Part shown: in pieces, positions 28,001-43,000 of the stretch
Position numbering within the stretch: the first letter of the stretch is position 1
Layout: each line of letters opens with the position of its first letter
Assembly (NCBI GenBank): GCA_930367205.1
Contig: OV884014.1
Span: 73,139,104-73,203,103 of the forward strand
From: Acanthosoma haemorrhoidale
Lineage: Eukaryota; Arthropoda; Insecta; Hemiptera; Acanthosomatidae
Direction of reading: 5' to 3'
DNA length: 64,000 nucleotides
Notes under the pieces: generated by a model
The model's input: only the letters and a program-made list of their open reading frames with translations
Database searches by the model: none
Told to the model about the DNA's origin: nothing
Program-made: the position numbers and the translations under genes

Positions 28001-31000
28001 CAAAAAGTAAGTATTGTAATACTTGTTTCTTCAAAAATCCTTTAAAGTTTTATTTTGATGAAATATATATTTACAAAGTAACATCCTAATTGGACATGAT
28101 AAACCAAAACTTTGTTATCAAAGACTGATTTTAGAAAGGAGCTATAACAGATAAAATCTAAATTAAAAGTAAATTTTGATTACCTGATTTTTTTGTTTCT
28201 CGACTTTCTATTATCACAGTAGATTCCTGAAAAACATATAAATATATTGTAATGATATCTTAATAGTCAAATTGAGTTTTAGTTTAAAATAAATATCTGG
28301 TTAGATTAATATTAACGCCTCAGGAATAAGACCAGGTAGTTCAGGGGTAACCTCTGTATTGGGGGGGAGGGGGCTAACCCCAATATTGTGGCCAATAAAT
28401 ATCAAGGGGCAAGACAAAGGAGACCAGTTCAAATAGTGCGTTCAGTTATTCAATTTAGTCATTACACCAGGTACTGGAGAGTGACCACATGTTTGAGACC
28501 AGAATGCCATGTTATTATAAATCATTGTTCATATTAGCTATTATATACTAATTATTATTTAAAATATATACTCTTTTAGCCAGTTATACTAAGATGAAAC
28601 ATTTGGAATAAACAAAATTATGAACTAGAACCGTATAGAACTGTGAAATCATATTAAATGAAGTCTTATAAAATAAACTATTATTCGTATTGAACTTACT
28701 ATAAATAAGAAAATAATATGTTTGAAAAGACAGATTATAATAATAATATATAGTTATGTTTTTTAATATAAAATAGAATGAGTTGGTCAAAGGCTAGAGA
28801 CTTTTAAACCCTCTTTTGAATTGATTAATTTCAGTAAAATAAAACAAAAGATGGGGGTTTACTTTTTTAATTAATTAACAATTTAAATTTTATAAATACA
28901 GTTAAGAGAAAAAGCTGGAAATACTATCCTGTTCTTCATTTAAAAAGTATGTGAAAAGGAAATACCCCAAACTAATCAATTGCTGATATGATTTCTAAAG
29001 AGATGACCGATTTCTAGGGTTCAAAGAAGGCCAAGACTATTAGAAATTTAAGTCCAATCACCTTAACAAATTGTTCAATATATTCTTAAAATTTATAATA
29101 AAAATCATACAAAATTAATAAAAAAAAAACAGTCTTATGAATAAACATCTAACCAAACAAAGCATGTAAATTTTATAACATACCTTAACACCTCTATCAA
29201 TTGTAGCTCTTCTAAATATATTGTGGGAAGTTGTGTATGAGGGGCTTAGCTCTTCACTAAGAACAGCTGACTCATCACTATTAAATACTGCTTGCGGAAG
29301 GATATCATGTCGACCTATCCTACGAAGGGCCTCTTCTAATTGCACACCTGGAAAAATGGACAAATCATCATTGTAGTCAAAGCTTTGTCTATTTATGGAT
29401 TTTATAGTTATCTTGTGTCAACAGAGCATATTAGTTGAGAAATTAAATTGTGCACTTGTACACACCCAGTATTTAGTGAGGAAAGTGCGTAGTTTGCACA
29501 TAACATGGCAACCAAAGCAGAGCATTTGAGGTTATCAAGGTGAAGTATGCTCCGACTACCATGTTCCATATGACTGCGGGAAACTTGCAACTTCATAGCC
29601 TGTATTATTCATATTAGATAATCATCAGACTATAGTGAACCAACTATTTGTATTATACTATGTACAATGGCTCACACTCAAACTGGAAAACAGTGCCATA
29701 GAGGGTACAATTTATTATAACTCAGTCCAGACCCGAATGATAAGACTTACAAAAGATATCTTAATTGCTCTCAAAATGGCACTGCTGTCTTTGTGTGAAT
29801 TTACATCACAGAACAAGTGAAGGGTGAAGTTGGTTTTCAGCTAGTAAAAATGAAAATATAAGATAGAAATCCCAGCACTAATTTATTTATTATTAGTTGA
29901 TATACCAATTAGTAGCCTCACAAATTTTTTAATAAGCCAAATTTTGTTTACTTTGATTATTTATAACTAAATTGTATTAAAAACAATAGTAATGAAATGA
30001 AGGACAGAGAAGTAAAGAAACCAAATGGAGAAATGCTTAAGGGACTCGGCATTTCTTTAAAACTCATTAAGTTGCAAAAAGAGTTGGTATTTTTATAAAA
30101 GAAACATATTATTATTATTTTTATCCCCCCCTTAACTCCTAATTTTATATTGATTAAAAAAAATTAACTATATACAGTAAAATAATACATAATCAGCTGT
30201 AAATGGCTCCTTGTAATGCATTGTAAGCAGTTTTTGTAAACCTAACATATTTATCTTTTTATTGTTAAAATACTTTATAATGTAAAAGGGACTAGGTGAT
30301 GGGCTCACCTTCGAACTGCATATTTTTTTTTTTTTTTTTCTAAGCTCTCTAGTTAGAAATTCAGGATGAGGGAAAAATATAAAATATTTGTCACTAACAA
30401 TCATCTTTTCATCAATCAAAGTAATTTAGAATAACTAAACATTAATATTTTTAAAAAATATTCCAAAACTTATTAAATATCTTTAAATTTTTTTTCTTTT
30501 ACCATCTTTAATGTGCCTTAAGCCATGGTTAAAAATGGGAATGTAAAATTTTCAGATCGATTGAATTATTTAATTTTTGCAACTGTAGAACATACATACA
30601 TTCAGATAGATATACAAAAGGTCGGGCAATCCTTGTACTTGAGTGAACGCAGTCCTAGAGAGAGAGAGCTAGTTCTTAACATTTTTTTAAAAAACCTGCA
30701 TACCTGTTGATTTGTTCCCTTGAAGCCAAAGCCTTAACATTGCAAGACCTTGGTGTTCTACACTGCTTTCGCAGAGTTCAGACTTGATGCTGTTAACTTC
30801 CGATGGGCTCACACCTAATTCAGAAGCTAATTTCACCCAGTCTTCACCAAGGAGATTACTAATGTCAGATAACCTCTGAAGACCACCTTGTACAAAAAAA
30901 TAAAAAATCTTAAACTCAAAATAAGACAAGGAAATATGAGCACCTTAAATAATGGGTGTTATTGAATTGATAATCATAATGATTTTAAATAATAAATCTC

Positions 31001-34000
31001 AGTCATAGTTAGTTAATTGCAATGAACACTAAAACTGGAGGAACACATTTTCTATTAATTTATCACAGCATACATTTTAATTAAATTTAAATGACCTTTG
31101 GTTAAAGAGAAGAAAATTTAAACTTATTTATTTTTGTTTTGAGAAATGTTTATATTATTACTGTTACTTACTAGTATGGGTAATATAAGAGTGTTTATGG
31201 GTTTCAGTTTCTGCAAAGTCAGGTTCAGGTATGATATCATCAGGGAGAACGATGTTTAATACACAGATCGGTTGCTGAGGTACGTCACCTTTAGCCACCT
31301 GAAGTTAAAAAATCACATGAAAAGAAACATTTTTTACTGGTCAAGAAAATTGCCATAAAAATTGTAACGAATAATAAAAGTGAACTTGAACATTAAATAA
31401 CATTCTTACCTTCGGTTCTCGCATAAATATTATTCTTCCTAAGGCATCAGCATGGGGGTCCTTAACTTTAACTGTAAATGGTAACCTATTTTCTTTGAAA
31501 GCTCTAAAACCAAGTTTTGGTTGATCTCCAGATTTGGTGACTGGAATCAAATTACCCGCAAACTCAAGATGCTGCAATTTCCCTTCCAAGACCTAAAAAA
31601 ATAAAATTTGGCGGTTCAATGGTAACAAATGCATAGAATCCATTTTATATGCTTCTATAATCACCGTCATGAAATTAGATGCTTGGGATGAAGGGGATAC
31701 TTGAAGCAGTGTACCCACATACGGGCTGGCAGGGGACTATTGACTAATTTAGTTATTTATTAATGATTGACATTATCAAAATAAAGGGATCACATAAACA
31801 GAAGAGAAGTAGTGCACAGAAGAGTAACAGGGGTTGCCATGTATTGCGGGTTTTCACACTTCTAATTTGGTGAGGGCAACTATAGCCACACACAGAATTT
31901 ATAGTTAGCTATTGAATTTGATGACAATGGATGTTTGATTAGAGGAAAAAACTGTTGATTTTCATGAAAAAGTTATGTTAGCCATGGGTTAAGAAATAAT
32001 ATAGATACTGGAGGTTAACAATTTATTAATAAATGTAGAAAATTTATGCAACTCAGGCAAGATGAGTGGATTAGAACCACTATAAATCAACAGCTAGATA
32101 ACAATAAAATAAACTACAAAACTGAGCAATAAAACATTATGAATAGTTATTTACACATTTTTCAATAACTTAAGTAGCCTGCCTTTCCTCTATCTTCTCC
32201 ATTTTGTTTCCTTACTTACCACATCTTTTTACAGCAAATATCCTCATCTCCAAGATGTTATTGTAGAGTTATAAAAACAATTAGAGGTTAGTTAATACCC
32301 ACCTCTTATTACTAATTCCCAAAATGTTGCTCATTAATAAATATGATGAAAATTCAACATCAACTTAAGCACAATTCTAATCAAACACCCACTCACATGA
32401 ATCATCACAAGTTATTATTCAGTAGGTATATGTTTATTTTTATAAATAGAGTTAATCCTCCCCTCACTGCTGTAATATAGAAAATTTCATTAATAGATAT
32501 AAATTTAGTTTACCTCAACATCTCTACTTTTAGCAACTTCTGTGAAGTGCTCTTGATGTTCTAAAGTCTTGTCTTCTTTGTCATCTGTCATACAAAAGAC
32601 TCTCAGCCTTGCCTCTGTCGTATCAACTCGTTTCGCAAATACAACAAATCTAAAAAATAAATTAACATCAGTTTGAAGCGAACAAATTCAGAACATTGAT
32701 TAAGCATTTTTATAGGTAAATGTTTTGTTAATATCAACTTGAATCTATGAAGTTGAAAAAAATGTTAAATATATACTTACTTTGCCATGAATGGAACGTG
32801 AATTGCTTCTCTGTACAGCTCCGTAGCCATTTTGGTTGCATCGCTAACATTTCTGCAATCCATGAGCCAAAATCTTGCAGAAACAGTAGTTGTAAATGAA
32901 ACGCAATCATTAACAAATGTCAGAGGTGTCGAACCTGTGACATCTTCCCATTGGGCTCGGGTTGTTCCACCTATAAATAACAAAATTTCTTGAATTAATA
33001 ATATTAATTTGTTAAATTGAATCATTTTATTTGAAAATTACTGTCTATTAATTGAAAATGCTAAAACTAAACAAATCTACAAAGCATCCCAATTTTTTTA
33101 GTTAACTAAAATATCATGTCATGTAGGTTTCAATATATAAGTTGTTTCCTGATGACAGTCCTGCTGAATGAAACGTCTGTACTCCACCAGCAGATGAGGA
33201 ACAGCCTATCTATCGTAATACTAATGGACCAATTGATCAATCATGCTTTAATTTTATGAGTGCGTTTCATTTTGCATCCTACCATTTAATTTTCAGCAGA
33301 AGAGAGAATGACAACAATTTTTTTTTTCCAAAAAAACTTTTTTAAATGTAAAAACCATTCAAAAAAGAACATTGAATAGCTGCATTTAAAAGTTTGGGAT
33401 CATGAGTTGGGCAAATGGTTCGAACATAAGGATGTTCTTAAAACCCTTTAAATTAAACAAATATTACCCAAAATTAATTAGTTATCCAAAACATTCATGA
33501 ATAACTTAGCCAATACACAACAAAAGAATATTAAATCCATAAATCATTGATGTATTGTGACTACATTTTTTATTATTATTATATCAATGATTAATATTCT
33601 TTATGATTCTATTTGTGTACTAAATTACTTAAATTATTAAGTAGATTGAAAACATAAGCATGTAAAGAAATTAAAGGATAAATATCTATGAGAGATATTG
33701 GAATGGCACCTGATGGCAATCACCTTAGTTTTCTCGTCAAAAATAATGATAAACAACCACATATGATAATAACAAATTTAATTGTTGAGAAACCTTATTG
33801 TAAATCTGATTAAAAGATTAAATATAAAAAGTGATGAAAAAAAACAAACTATTAAGCATTCAGAGCAAAAATACTTTGTTTTTTTGTTTGTTGTTGATAA
33901 AAAAACTGCTTTACATATAAAAAAATCGTAAATAGCTAAAATTTGACATAGAAACCTATCAAAATCAGCTAATTTTGTTTTAGAATAACATTGAGTTTAA

Positions 34001-37000
34001 TTTTGTATTAACAGTTTTTATTTAATATTTGGCAACCTCAAACTTAGAAGTGTCTGATATGATAACATAAATTGATGTCAAAACTGATTGACATAACCTA
34101 ATAATGTAATATTCTAAAAATGTTTCTTAAAAATTAATTAGAAAATCAAAATGCACGAATCAGTTTATAGACAATCTATTCTAAATTCTAGATTTAATAA
34201 AGTTTTCAAAAAACTTGCTGAAGCATTTCTTTATTTTCTTTTTATCAGCAGGGAGAAATGTCAAGACAAGTTTTATATACTTATATTTCTTCTCTTTAAC
34301 ATGGTATAATATTAAATACATTAAAAATACTATTTCCTATATTAATATCTCTTACAATGTATTAAGGTAGCTTGATTGATTAATTCATCCAGGAAACCTT
34401 TGAAAATTGATAATCACGAATGATAATAGTAAATTTAATTTTAAAAACCTTAGAGTACACACATGATATATAAAAAGTAACAGATATATTGAACATAAAA
34501 AAATATTAATAGTATGAATATAAGAACAGTTAACTGTCTTTAATATTTTTAAAGGTCTGTTCCTTATTATTTTACGTAAGTATTTGGTTAATTTGGGTAT
34601 TATCCCTGCATAAGCAGATACTAAGCACTGCAAAAAAATAAACAAACAAAATGTAAAAATATATGGCCTTAGAAGCATTATTTTTGTTTTAGAAAAAAAG
34701 AAATGCTTCACTTTTTGTTGAATTAAAATTACCTAACATTATAATAAATATTAATTAACAATGTTAGTTAAACCTGTGATATAAAACTTAAAAGCAAAAT
34801 GCAGTTAATGAGTTAATGTCCAAACAGCATTCCAATTACTTTTCATTACAAATCATACAATTAACAAGCACTCAGTATTTCTTACCTTTAAGGGCTAACA
34901 TTAAACCACACACATCCCATTCCAATAGTTAGAAAAAATATTTACATCAAGCATGGCAAATTATGTTAATATTCTTAAAAATAATAAATAATTAATTCTG
35001 TTAGTGCATACAAGAATAAAAAAAGCATAAATTATACAAACTATAATATGCATAAAGTTGCATGGCAGAAGCAATATGAAAAGTAATTATACAGTGAAAG
35101 AAGGAACTAAAAAGAAGCATTAGAGAGGGATATGTAGCAAACAATAAGCGGCTATATGTTTCAGAAAAGATTCTCGCTGTGCATTCCTACTTCTTAATTA
35201 TAAAATTTTCCTGTTTACAAAATTGAATCATAGAAATTTAGGGGTTTGAATGTGTAGCTGCTATTTCTAGTATACCCCAATATTACCCCCTTTAATTATA
35301 GAAATATATCTCTTCTGGTTTCTTTCCATGTTTCTATTTTTTTCTTCTGTTTTGCTTAGCCACATAAAAGGCATATACTGAAATATTTTTGTACTTATGT
35401 TTGTGTACAAATATATTTAAATAAGAAAAAAGCCAAAATTTAAGTGTATAATATATGAGAATAAATAAATATTGTTAATAGAGCTAAATGGATGGTGATT
35501 GTGCAATTTAAAAACTCAACCAAGTGATTGTATGCTCTAATTATTTGTGAAGAGAAAGATTATTGCTTCGAAAAGAAAGTAACTTTTGTCAAATTTAAAG
35601 GTTTTAATATACAAGACAATATGGCCAAATGATAATGATGCAGCAGTCTAATTTATAGTAAAAAATAAATAAATTAAACATGAACCAAAAAAAAATTAAT
35701 ATAACAAAAAATAAACATAATTTCTTTTAAATCAAAACAAACAAAAAATAAGTTGCAATGTACCGTCAAAAGTCCCATCGGTCAAAACACAAGGACTGAA
35801 ATTGGTATTTAAAAGGAAAAGAATCAATGAAAATATAAATAGAATTAAATAATAGGAAAAAATATGTAATATTACAATATAAAAGAAAGGGGTTTCCCAA
35901 GATAGTATTTACCTCTGAGAGATCTTTTCCGAAACACGCCTGCAAGTGAGCAACAGTGCAGCAATAATCAAAAGTGGTCAAGTCAGAGACATTTTAGATA
36001 TTTTATTTTTCTATTGGAACTTAGAACCCTTCTGGGGCTGGGAAATCTATGTTTTTCTATTATGTTTTATAAATTTTTAGGCAAATATATATTTTATATT
36101 ATATTACATGAGTAAAGAAACAAAATGATATGTACAAATGATAAGCTATAGTATGAAAGAAAATTGCAATAATAACTAAAAATAAATGTAAAAAATGTAG
36201 TAATTATTCTTATACCAGTATGTCAATCTCTTGTGAAGGAATGAAGTAATAAATAAAAGTAATCATTGAATGTTTTTATAGATAAACCATTTATTGCCAA
36301 ACCGAAAGGGATAGGCTCTACTTTCATTCAGAAGTGGGGAAATTGTTTTTCGTCTGTCTGTTTACAAAAGCGGTCATAAAAACGATTCAATCAATCTGAA
36401 ATGTTAAAGGTAAGTTCCATATTACTTTTCAAAATAAACTGGTTAGTTTTGGTTATAATACAAATCAGGAAGTATGAAATAAATTAAAGTAGAAACAAGT
36501 CTAGAGATGTTTTGTTAACTTTTAAGATATCTCAAAACCCTGTATAAAAACTATTAAAGATTTAATGCACCCATTTTCCCCTAAGGCTGTGTATATTTTT
36601 CCTTCACTATAGATCTTTTCTTTTGGTTTTTAAGTTACAGTTGCTTAAAAGTGTTTCTTTGCATTTGAGTTTATTATTAACCTTAATTCTCTTTTTACCT
36701 TATCATATATATTTGTCTTGTTCTTTTTGTATTTATTTTTTATGTGAATACAAAGTAAATTTAAATAATTAAATAATACAATATGTGAATATTGAAAAAA
36801 AAAGTATGTAATCTGCAGAAATAAAAAGTCTTCCTGTAGGGTCAAAACAGGTAAGAAAGATAAAAAAGAAGGTGGCAACACAAACAATTTCAAAGATGGT
36901 CTAGCAAATTAAGATTTGAGAGCAATCTATAGATATTGAATAAGTTCCATGCGTTTTTATTTATATTAATGTTTCAATTAATTACATGTTTTTTAATTTG

Positions 37001-40000
37001 TTGAAGAGGTAATTTTTATTGGCCTAGATGGTTCTCCACATAAAATGAAGTATTTTTGATAAACAACGTAGTTGTTACACAATCCTTTAGTGAGTTTTTA
37101 AGAAACTCACAATATCTCTCAATATTGTTTCTTCACTTTCCACTTATTTTATTTGGTTCATATATTTATATAATATGATATATAAACAAATTGGAAAAAA
37201 CTACCACTACTCAGTTTATTATTATACACAATATTATCACACAAACTATTATTGGCTCTCAAAGCTTTATTTTTGTACTGACTTAAAAACAAATGTTGCT
37301 TGCCTTCAATGTATCTTTAGGGAAGAAGTAAAATATTTAGATCGGTGTAAGTTTAACAAGGTTAAAAGTTATCAGAATGGGACTGACATTTTTTTTCATA
37401 TACTTCCTGTTTCTGCATGCCAAAAATTAAGTGTTTTTGAGTATTATTACAATATGAAATATGCATTTTTATGACTGGTAGTATATGAAAACCTGCTTGA
37501 GAGTATCCAAAAAAATTATTGGGCTCGGCAATCAAAATTAAACATAATATAGGGGTTGTCTGGAATAATGTTATAAATAAGAAGAAATTTTGTATACAAA
37601 TGTAATAAATGTGAAACTTTAATTACAATGATTATATGTGTTCCAAGACAACTAGAATAGTCACATAACAGGGAGAAACTGAGCATATTAGCGATATTGT
37701 TTAAAATGGATAAGCTAATTTAGGGATGACATTATTTTTAAACTAGATCATGTGTTTAATGCTAACGAAAACATAATAATAATTAATTTTATAAATGTTG
37801 TCTTTGTTATAATGATGCATCTAACTAAACTGACAAGTTTAACAAAGTTATAATATCATACCTTGTTCAGTTAAATCTAACCTCAACGAATAACATACAT
37901 TATTTAAAACTCATCAAACAAGTATCTATGATGTGAAAAAACTATAGTGTTCAGTATATAAACATGTTTAATGTAGCTGTGATCAGGTCACCTTTTACCA
38001 AGCAAATAAAAAACTGATTAACAAGTAACTAAAAACATAATAGCAGGCAATTGAAGCCATGTTTTCTTGTAATGTGAGTCTGAAGTATGTCTGTAAGTAG
38101 ATAAAAGAGGTACAATACTATATATTTGCCTCAGTAAACTTGTACATAACTTTGAGTAAAATTTTGATTTTTTAACTGTGAAACTATAAGAATTTACCAA
38201 CCCCTGAAGCTATCTATTAGGCAAGAACCGAAATATTCATAATTGACTAGCACAAATATGGTTCTATTTATTAACTATGTAATTTAAGTATTAAAAAAAA
38301 ATTATTTTAAGCAAATTACTCCAAATTAACTAAGATCTAAGTTATATACCTAAAATAATTAATCTATCAAGGGTTTTCTTTGCTACATAAAATGAATAAA
38401 TTACTTTTAATATAAAATTTAGGCCTCCTGGGAGACAATGCAACCTGCTGGTGCAACAATTTTATAGCACCTCACACACAGTATGGCTGCTGTCACACAC
38501 CAACACATTAGACTTTGTGGCATCAGGTTGTGTGACAGGAGCAGTTGAAATGTTGTTATCAAGGTGAAGTCTCCCAGGCCACCTCACGTGACACCCGGTC
38601 ATGATAAAAAAATATTGTTCACTCAAAGAAACCCTTAAGTCTAACAAATCACATTTTTATCCTTACAACATATAGTACATTCTAATACTTCAATTGTAAT
38701 ACCAACAGCTAATATAGATATTATGCACCATGTTTATAATTGCATCAATAGATTTCTACTATGAATAAAATTCAATTAGGACTGGAAAATGCACCAATGA
38801 TACTTCAAGGTATATTTAAAAAAAATTATACGTATATATAAAAAATAATATAAAACTGTACATTGCAAGTCAAGATTGAATTTAAAAATTTATTTCGGAT
38901 GAAGAGCCATTATTTATTATAATTATTTTTTTAACTATGCATTAGTAAAAATTATCAAAAAAACAGAACCACAATGTATGCACTCCTTTGAAACTTGCGA
39001 TAAGTGCATAAATACAAATGATCTTTTTATTTTTAGTTAGATAAAAACCCCAATTTTTCAAACAAATTTTTTTTATTTTTTTTTTTAACTCTAAACATAA
39101 TATGTCAGATTGATGTGAACAAGGCATCTAATATTGATATATACTGTACAGATGAAGTGTTGACTATAATTAACAGGTATTTCCTTTTAAAAATACAACC
39201 AAATAGAAGTTAAAATAATCCAAAATAATTATTTGATTAAATTGTTTATTACAGCCAAACAATTGAAAAGGAAGTTCTTGCAACAAGAGTTGGTTCTTGT
39301 CTATGATTGAAATTGACAATTTTCTATCACTAAGAGAAACCAGCCTAGCTGTGTACTTTAAAGTACTATCTCTGCATACTCTTTGACCATCATTGCTTAG
39401 ACTTTTTAGCTGTTTTGCTCATCAATGGTTAGTAAATTAACAGAAAATGTTTCTGAAACAATGTCTTTCTCATGTCCGTAAGTTTTCCCCTTGAGGAAGG
39501 CTTCAAGGTCTAGTGGAGGCTATAATCAATATGTGACTAGTACGCTGTAGAGAAGCATTTTCTGTCTGACCCTCCATTTGTCGAGTCATAGATCCCGATT
39601 CCTTTCTGGAGCTTACCAAGCCTCTGCAGTGGAGTAACTGGTCCTGAAAGGGCCCAGGTAACCAAACTCATTGATTTATTTAGGATCTCTCAAGTACCAT
39701 TAAGATTTCCATTCTGTTCTTACGCTACTGATGGCACACGTATTGTATTCTCACCCCCAATGATAACTTCTATAATGAAACATCAAAATCTCGATTTTAT
39801 TTTGATTTTGATTTTATATGATTGAGCTTCTGTCTTGTGATTTCTCAAAAATAAGTTTGTTTGTATATTTTAGATTATGTTGATTGAAACATCGAAAACC
39901 TGGTTTTCTTAGCTCTAAAGCTTCTGGTGTCTATTGGCAAAAGCAGATTACTGGTGTCCCAGTAATTTTTATATCATGCCATAAGTTTGATAATATGTTA

Positions 40001-43000
40001 TCTATATTTGTCTTCTCCCATTGTAATGATTTAAAAACTGATCACAAAACACTAAAAATAACTACAGAGGGATACCAACAAAATTTTTTTACGTCACTTT
40101 GAAGCTGTTACTCGAAATTTGAGATAAATGAATACATCCTTTTTTTCTGCAATAAAAATTAAATGATGGCTTCATTATGATATTTTATTTGTATCAATAA
40201 TAATTCATCATAAAATAAAAATAATTATCAGCACTACTAATGATTTTTTTTTCATTATTTCAGATCAAACTCTTGTTTTGAAAATTTGTACTTGATACAC
40301 TGCTCGTCTGCTCTTTATAATTTAACATAAAGGAAAATGAGTGTACTTCACTGAACTTCCATCATGCAATTAAAAAATAATGCCACTCTATAGACCTACA
40401 GATGTAAACTTGGTTTGAAGGGGGAAAAAATAATAATAAAATAAGTAAAAAAGCTGCCAGAGCAATTGAAGTGTCTTTTAATACGAACAATAACTATGAC
40501 CTGGTTTTGTAGAACAAAAGCACACACTGATGGTGAACTTATTGTGCAAACATCAATTTCATTCAAATAAAGCACACACAATTTTATGCTAGAGTTTGAC
40601 AACATTTCAGAATAAAAGAGAATGATAATTTAAATATTTACAGGTAACTTGGTCATAGAAGAAGTGATGTACTGCAGTGATAGGTTCTATCCAAAAAAAA
40701 AAGAAAACATGACAAATAAAAGTGTCAAAAATCCAAAAAAGTTATAAGAGTATGAAACCATTTTGAAACCAATTAGCTCAGAAAAAGAGAGCAGTTTTAG
40801 CTAAAGTAAATTTGAGAATAGAAAAAAAGGAAGTCAATTGATTTGTTAGCACTGATGAGAACTGAAAAGAAATTACCTGTGATGCTGCAAAGAAGTCGGA
40901 GTGTAGGCGCTTCCCCGCTGTACTGGTTGATCATCCCTTTGTTGGCTGCTTGGGGGACAGGTATTGTAAGTGAGATTGGTTTGTGGAATTTCCTTCTTCT
41001 AGGTTCGACAGTGACTATCGGAGAAACGGCCACTCTGTTACCCAGAAGTTTAGCTGTGAGTTCAGCAGGGATAGGCTGAGCCTGAAAACACCAAAGTTTT
41101 TTTTTTTTTTCTTTTTCATAAGACATAAAATGTGTTAGAATATCAGGTAGAAGCGTTCATTTGTATTGAAATAGTTTCATTAATTGAAATTGAAAAAAAT
41201 CAGAAAGGTATCTGATACTTTGTGGTTACTTGTGTTACCATCACTATTTCTAGCACTATTGGGTTAAGCAGTGAGATGGGTCACCACACTCTTCCCGAGT
41301 CCTGATGAAGGAACCCATTGGATAACAGAAAGCAACCCATTGAGTAGGGATAATAAAGTAATAAAATTCACTTTATAACTAGGTATTTGAACCTTGGACC
41401 TTAATAACATGTATGCTTTACTTTGAAAAATACAAAATATCATGAAAAATGAGAAAATGCAATAGAAAATAGAAAAAAAAAGAAGTTGAATGTGAGTTTT
41501 TCATCCTCTTTCAAATGTTAGATCTTTCACCATTTTCACTCCTGATCAGATAACATTAATTTAATATGGTACCAAGAAACTTAGAGTAATTATGTTCAAG
41601 GAATTTTTTGATAGAACTATGAGTGACAAATTTAAACAAATTTTTAATTAGTAGAAGATAATAATATCCTTACTATCCTGGGATTATGTCCCTCAAGGAC
41701 AAAAACTACTGTTACATAAAATAACATTTAACAATCTGTATAATTGATTCTGCCAAAAAACTGTTTTTTGTGTTATATATACAAGACCCCTTTCAGCTAC
41801 TCTTACTGTCCTTTTCAAGTGTAAAACAATAAAACTGTCAAAGTGATCATAAATTTCTAATTTAGATCCTAGGGGAGTGTATTTGTTTCTCAATAATTAA
41901 ATTAAAAAACTTTAAAATTTTAAGGACTTTACACTTATATTTTTTCTTGTAATATTCAACAAGCAAGCTATTGGCTTGTTTTTGTAATTTTAAATTATAT
42001 TTTATTCTATATATTTATGAATTATGGTTCTAATCTATTTTGCTAGTTATTTGTTATGTCTATAATTCGATTAATACTGCAATGCTATTTTTATAGTTAA
42101 TATTAATTAAAAACATGTTCATATCATATTATTTGGAACCAATACTGTGAATACGTTTGCTTAAATAAAAGAAATGACCAATGGTACATGGAGGGATCCA
42201 ACATATCATTTTTGATAAGGGTGGTAATTTTCATTAGTTTTAACTAAATAATAATATTTCATATTTTTTTGGGAAAATTATAAATTAAAGATATTATAGA
42301 GATAATCACGAGCTGTTGAAAGTGCTTATGTTTATACTGACTTGTGAGCAGATAAAGTTGACTGTATATACATGTTTAACCAACTACCAGCACAACACAT
42401 CGTAATCTATATATCATTGAAAGAAACGTTATTCAAATTTTTTTCTTTAATTTTAAACCATGATAATACACATTTCTTACCAACCCCCCCCCCTACTTGA
42501 TCAAACAAAAACTGTAATCACACAGAAATAAGCTATTAAATTAAAATTTTCAGTTTTCAAAGAACATTTAATAACAGTTTCTGAAATTTCGACATTTCTA
42601 AAGATTCAAAAACGAAGATGCTATTTAATTAAGTTTTTAGTTGATACAAGATTAAAACATCAGATAATCCACAGATGCTTGGTAAAAAACAAGGGGGAAT
42701 TAATATAAAAAAAAAAGGTTTGTAAGACCATAATATACGTTTTTAAGTGTTGTGATAATTATTTACATGAAACAGTAATAGGGAACAGATATTAATTATT
42801 GATTTGTTTTATAAAAATTTAAGAATGAATAAATTATTCATAAAAAAGTTTCTAAAATAATATGGTCTATTAAAGTTTCTTTTTCTAAAGATTTAAGATT
42901 ATGATAAAGATAAAATTATGAATTAGTTAGGCTCCACCATATAACCCTACAACTTCCATTCACTATCAGGTAAATTGAACAACTTATTTATTGATATTAT

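Noticed and set aside
37175..37474. 99-aa plus-strand ORF
   Set aside because: AT-rich, Tyr/Lys/Phe-rich chance frame in an intron; no family similarity, no splice or promoter support.
38420..38640. Possible gene or CpG-like patch
   Set aside because: It is GC-richer than its surroundings and shares a short string with 29.5 kb, but no frame has family similarity; an old repeat is more likely.
39300..39800. GC-richer patch in the exon H-I intron, considered as an exon or LINE tail
   Set aside because: I could not find a recognisable protein in any frame or clear element ends, so I left it unassigned.
40843..41079. 78-aa plus-strand ORF
   Set aside because: It is antisense to exon H, the strongly conserved second ZU5 domain.
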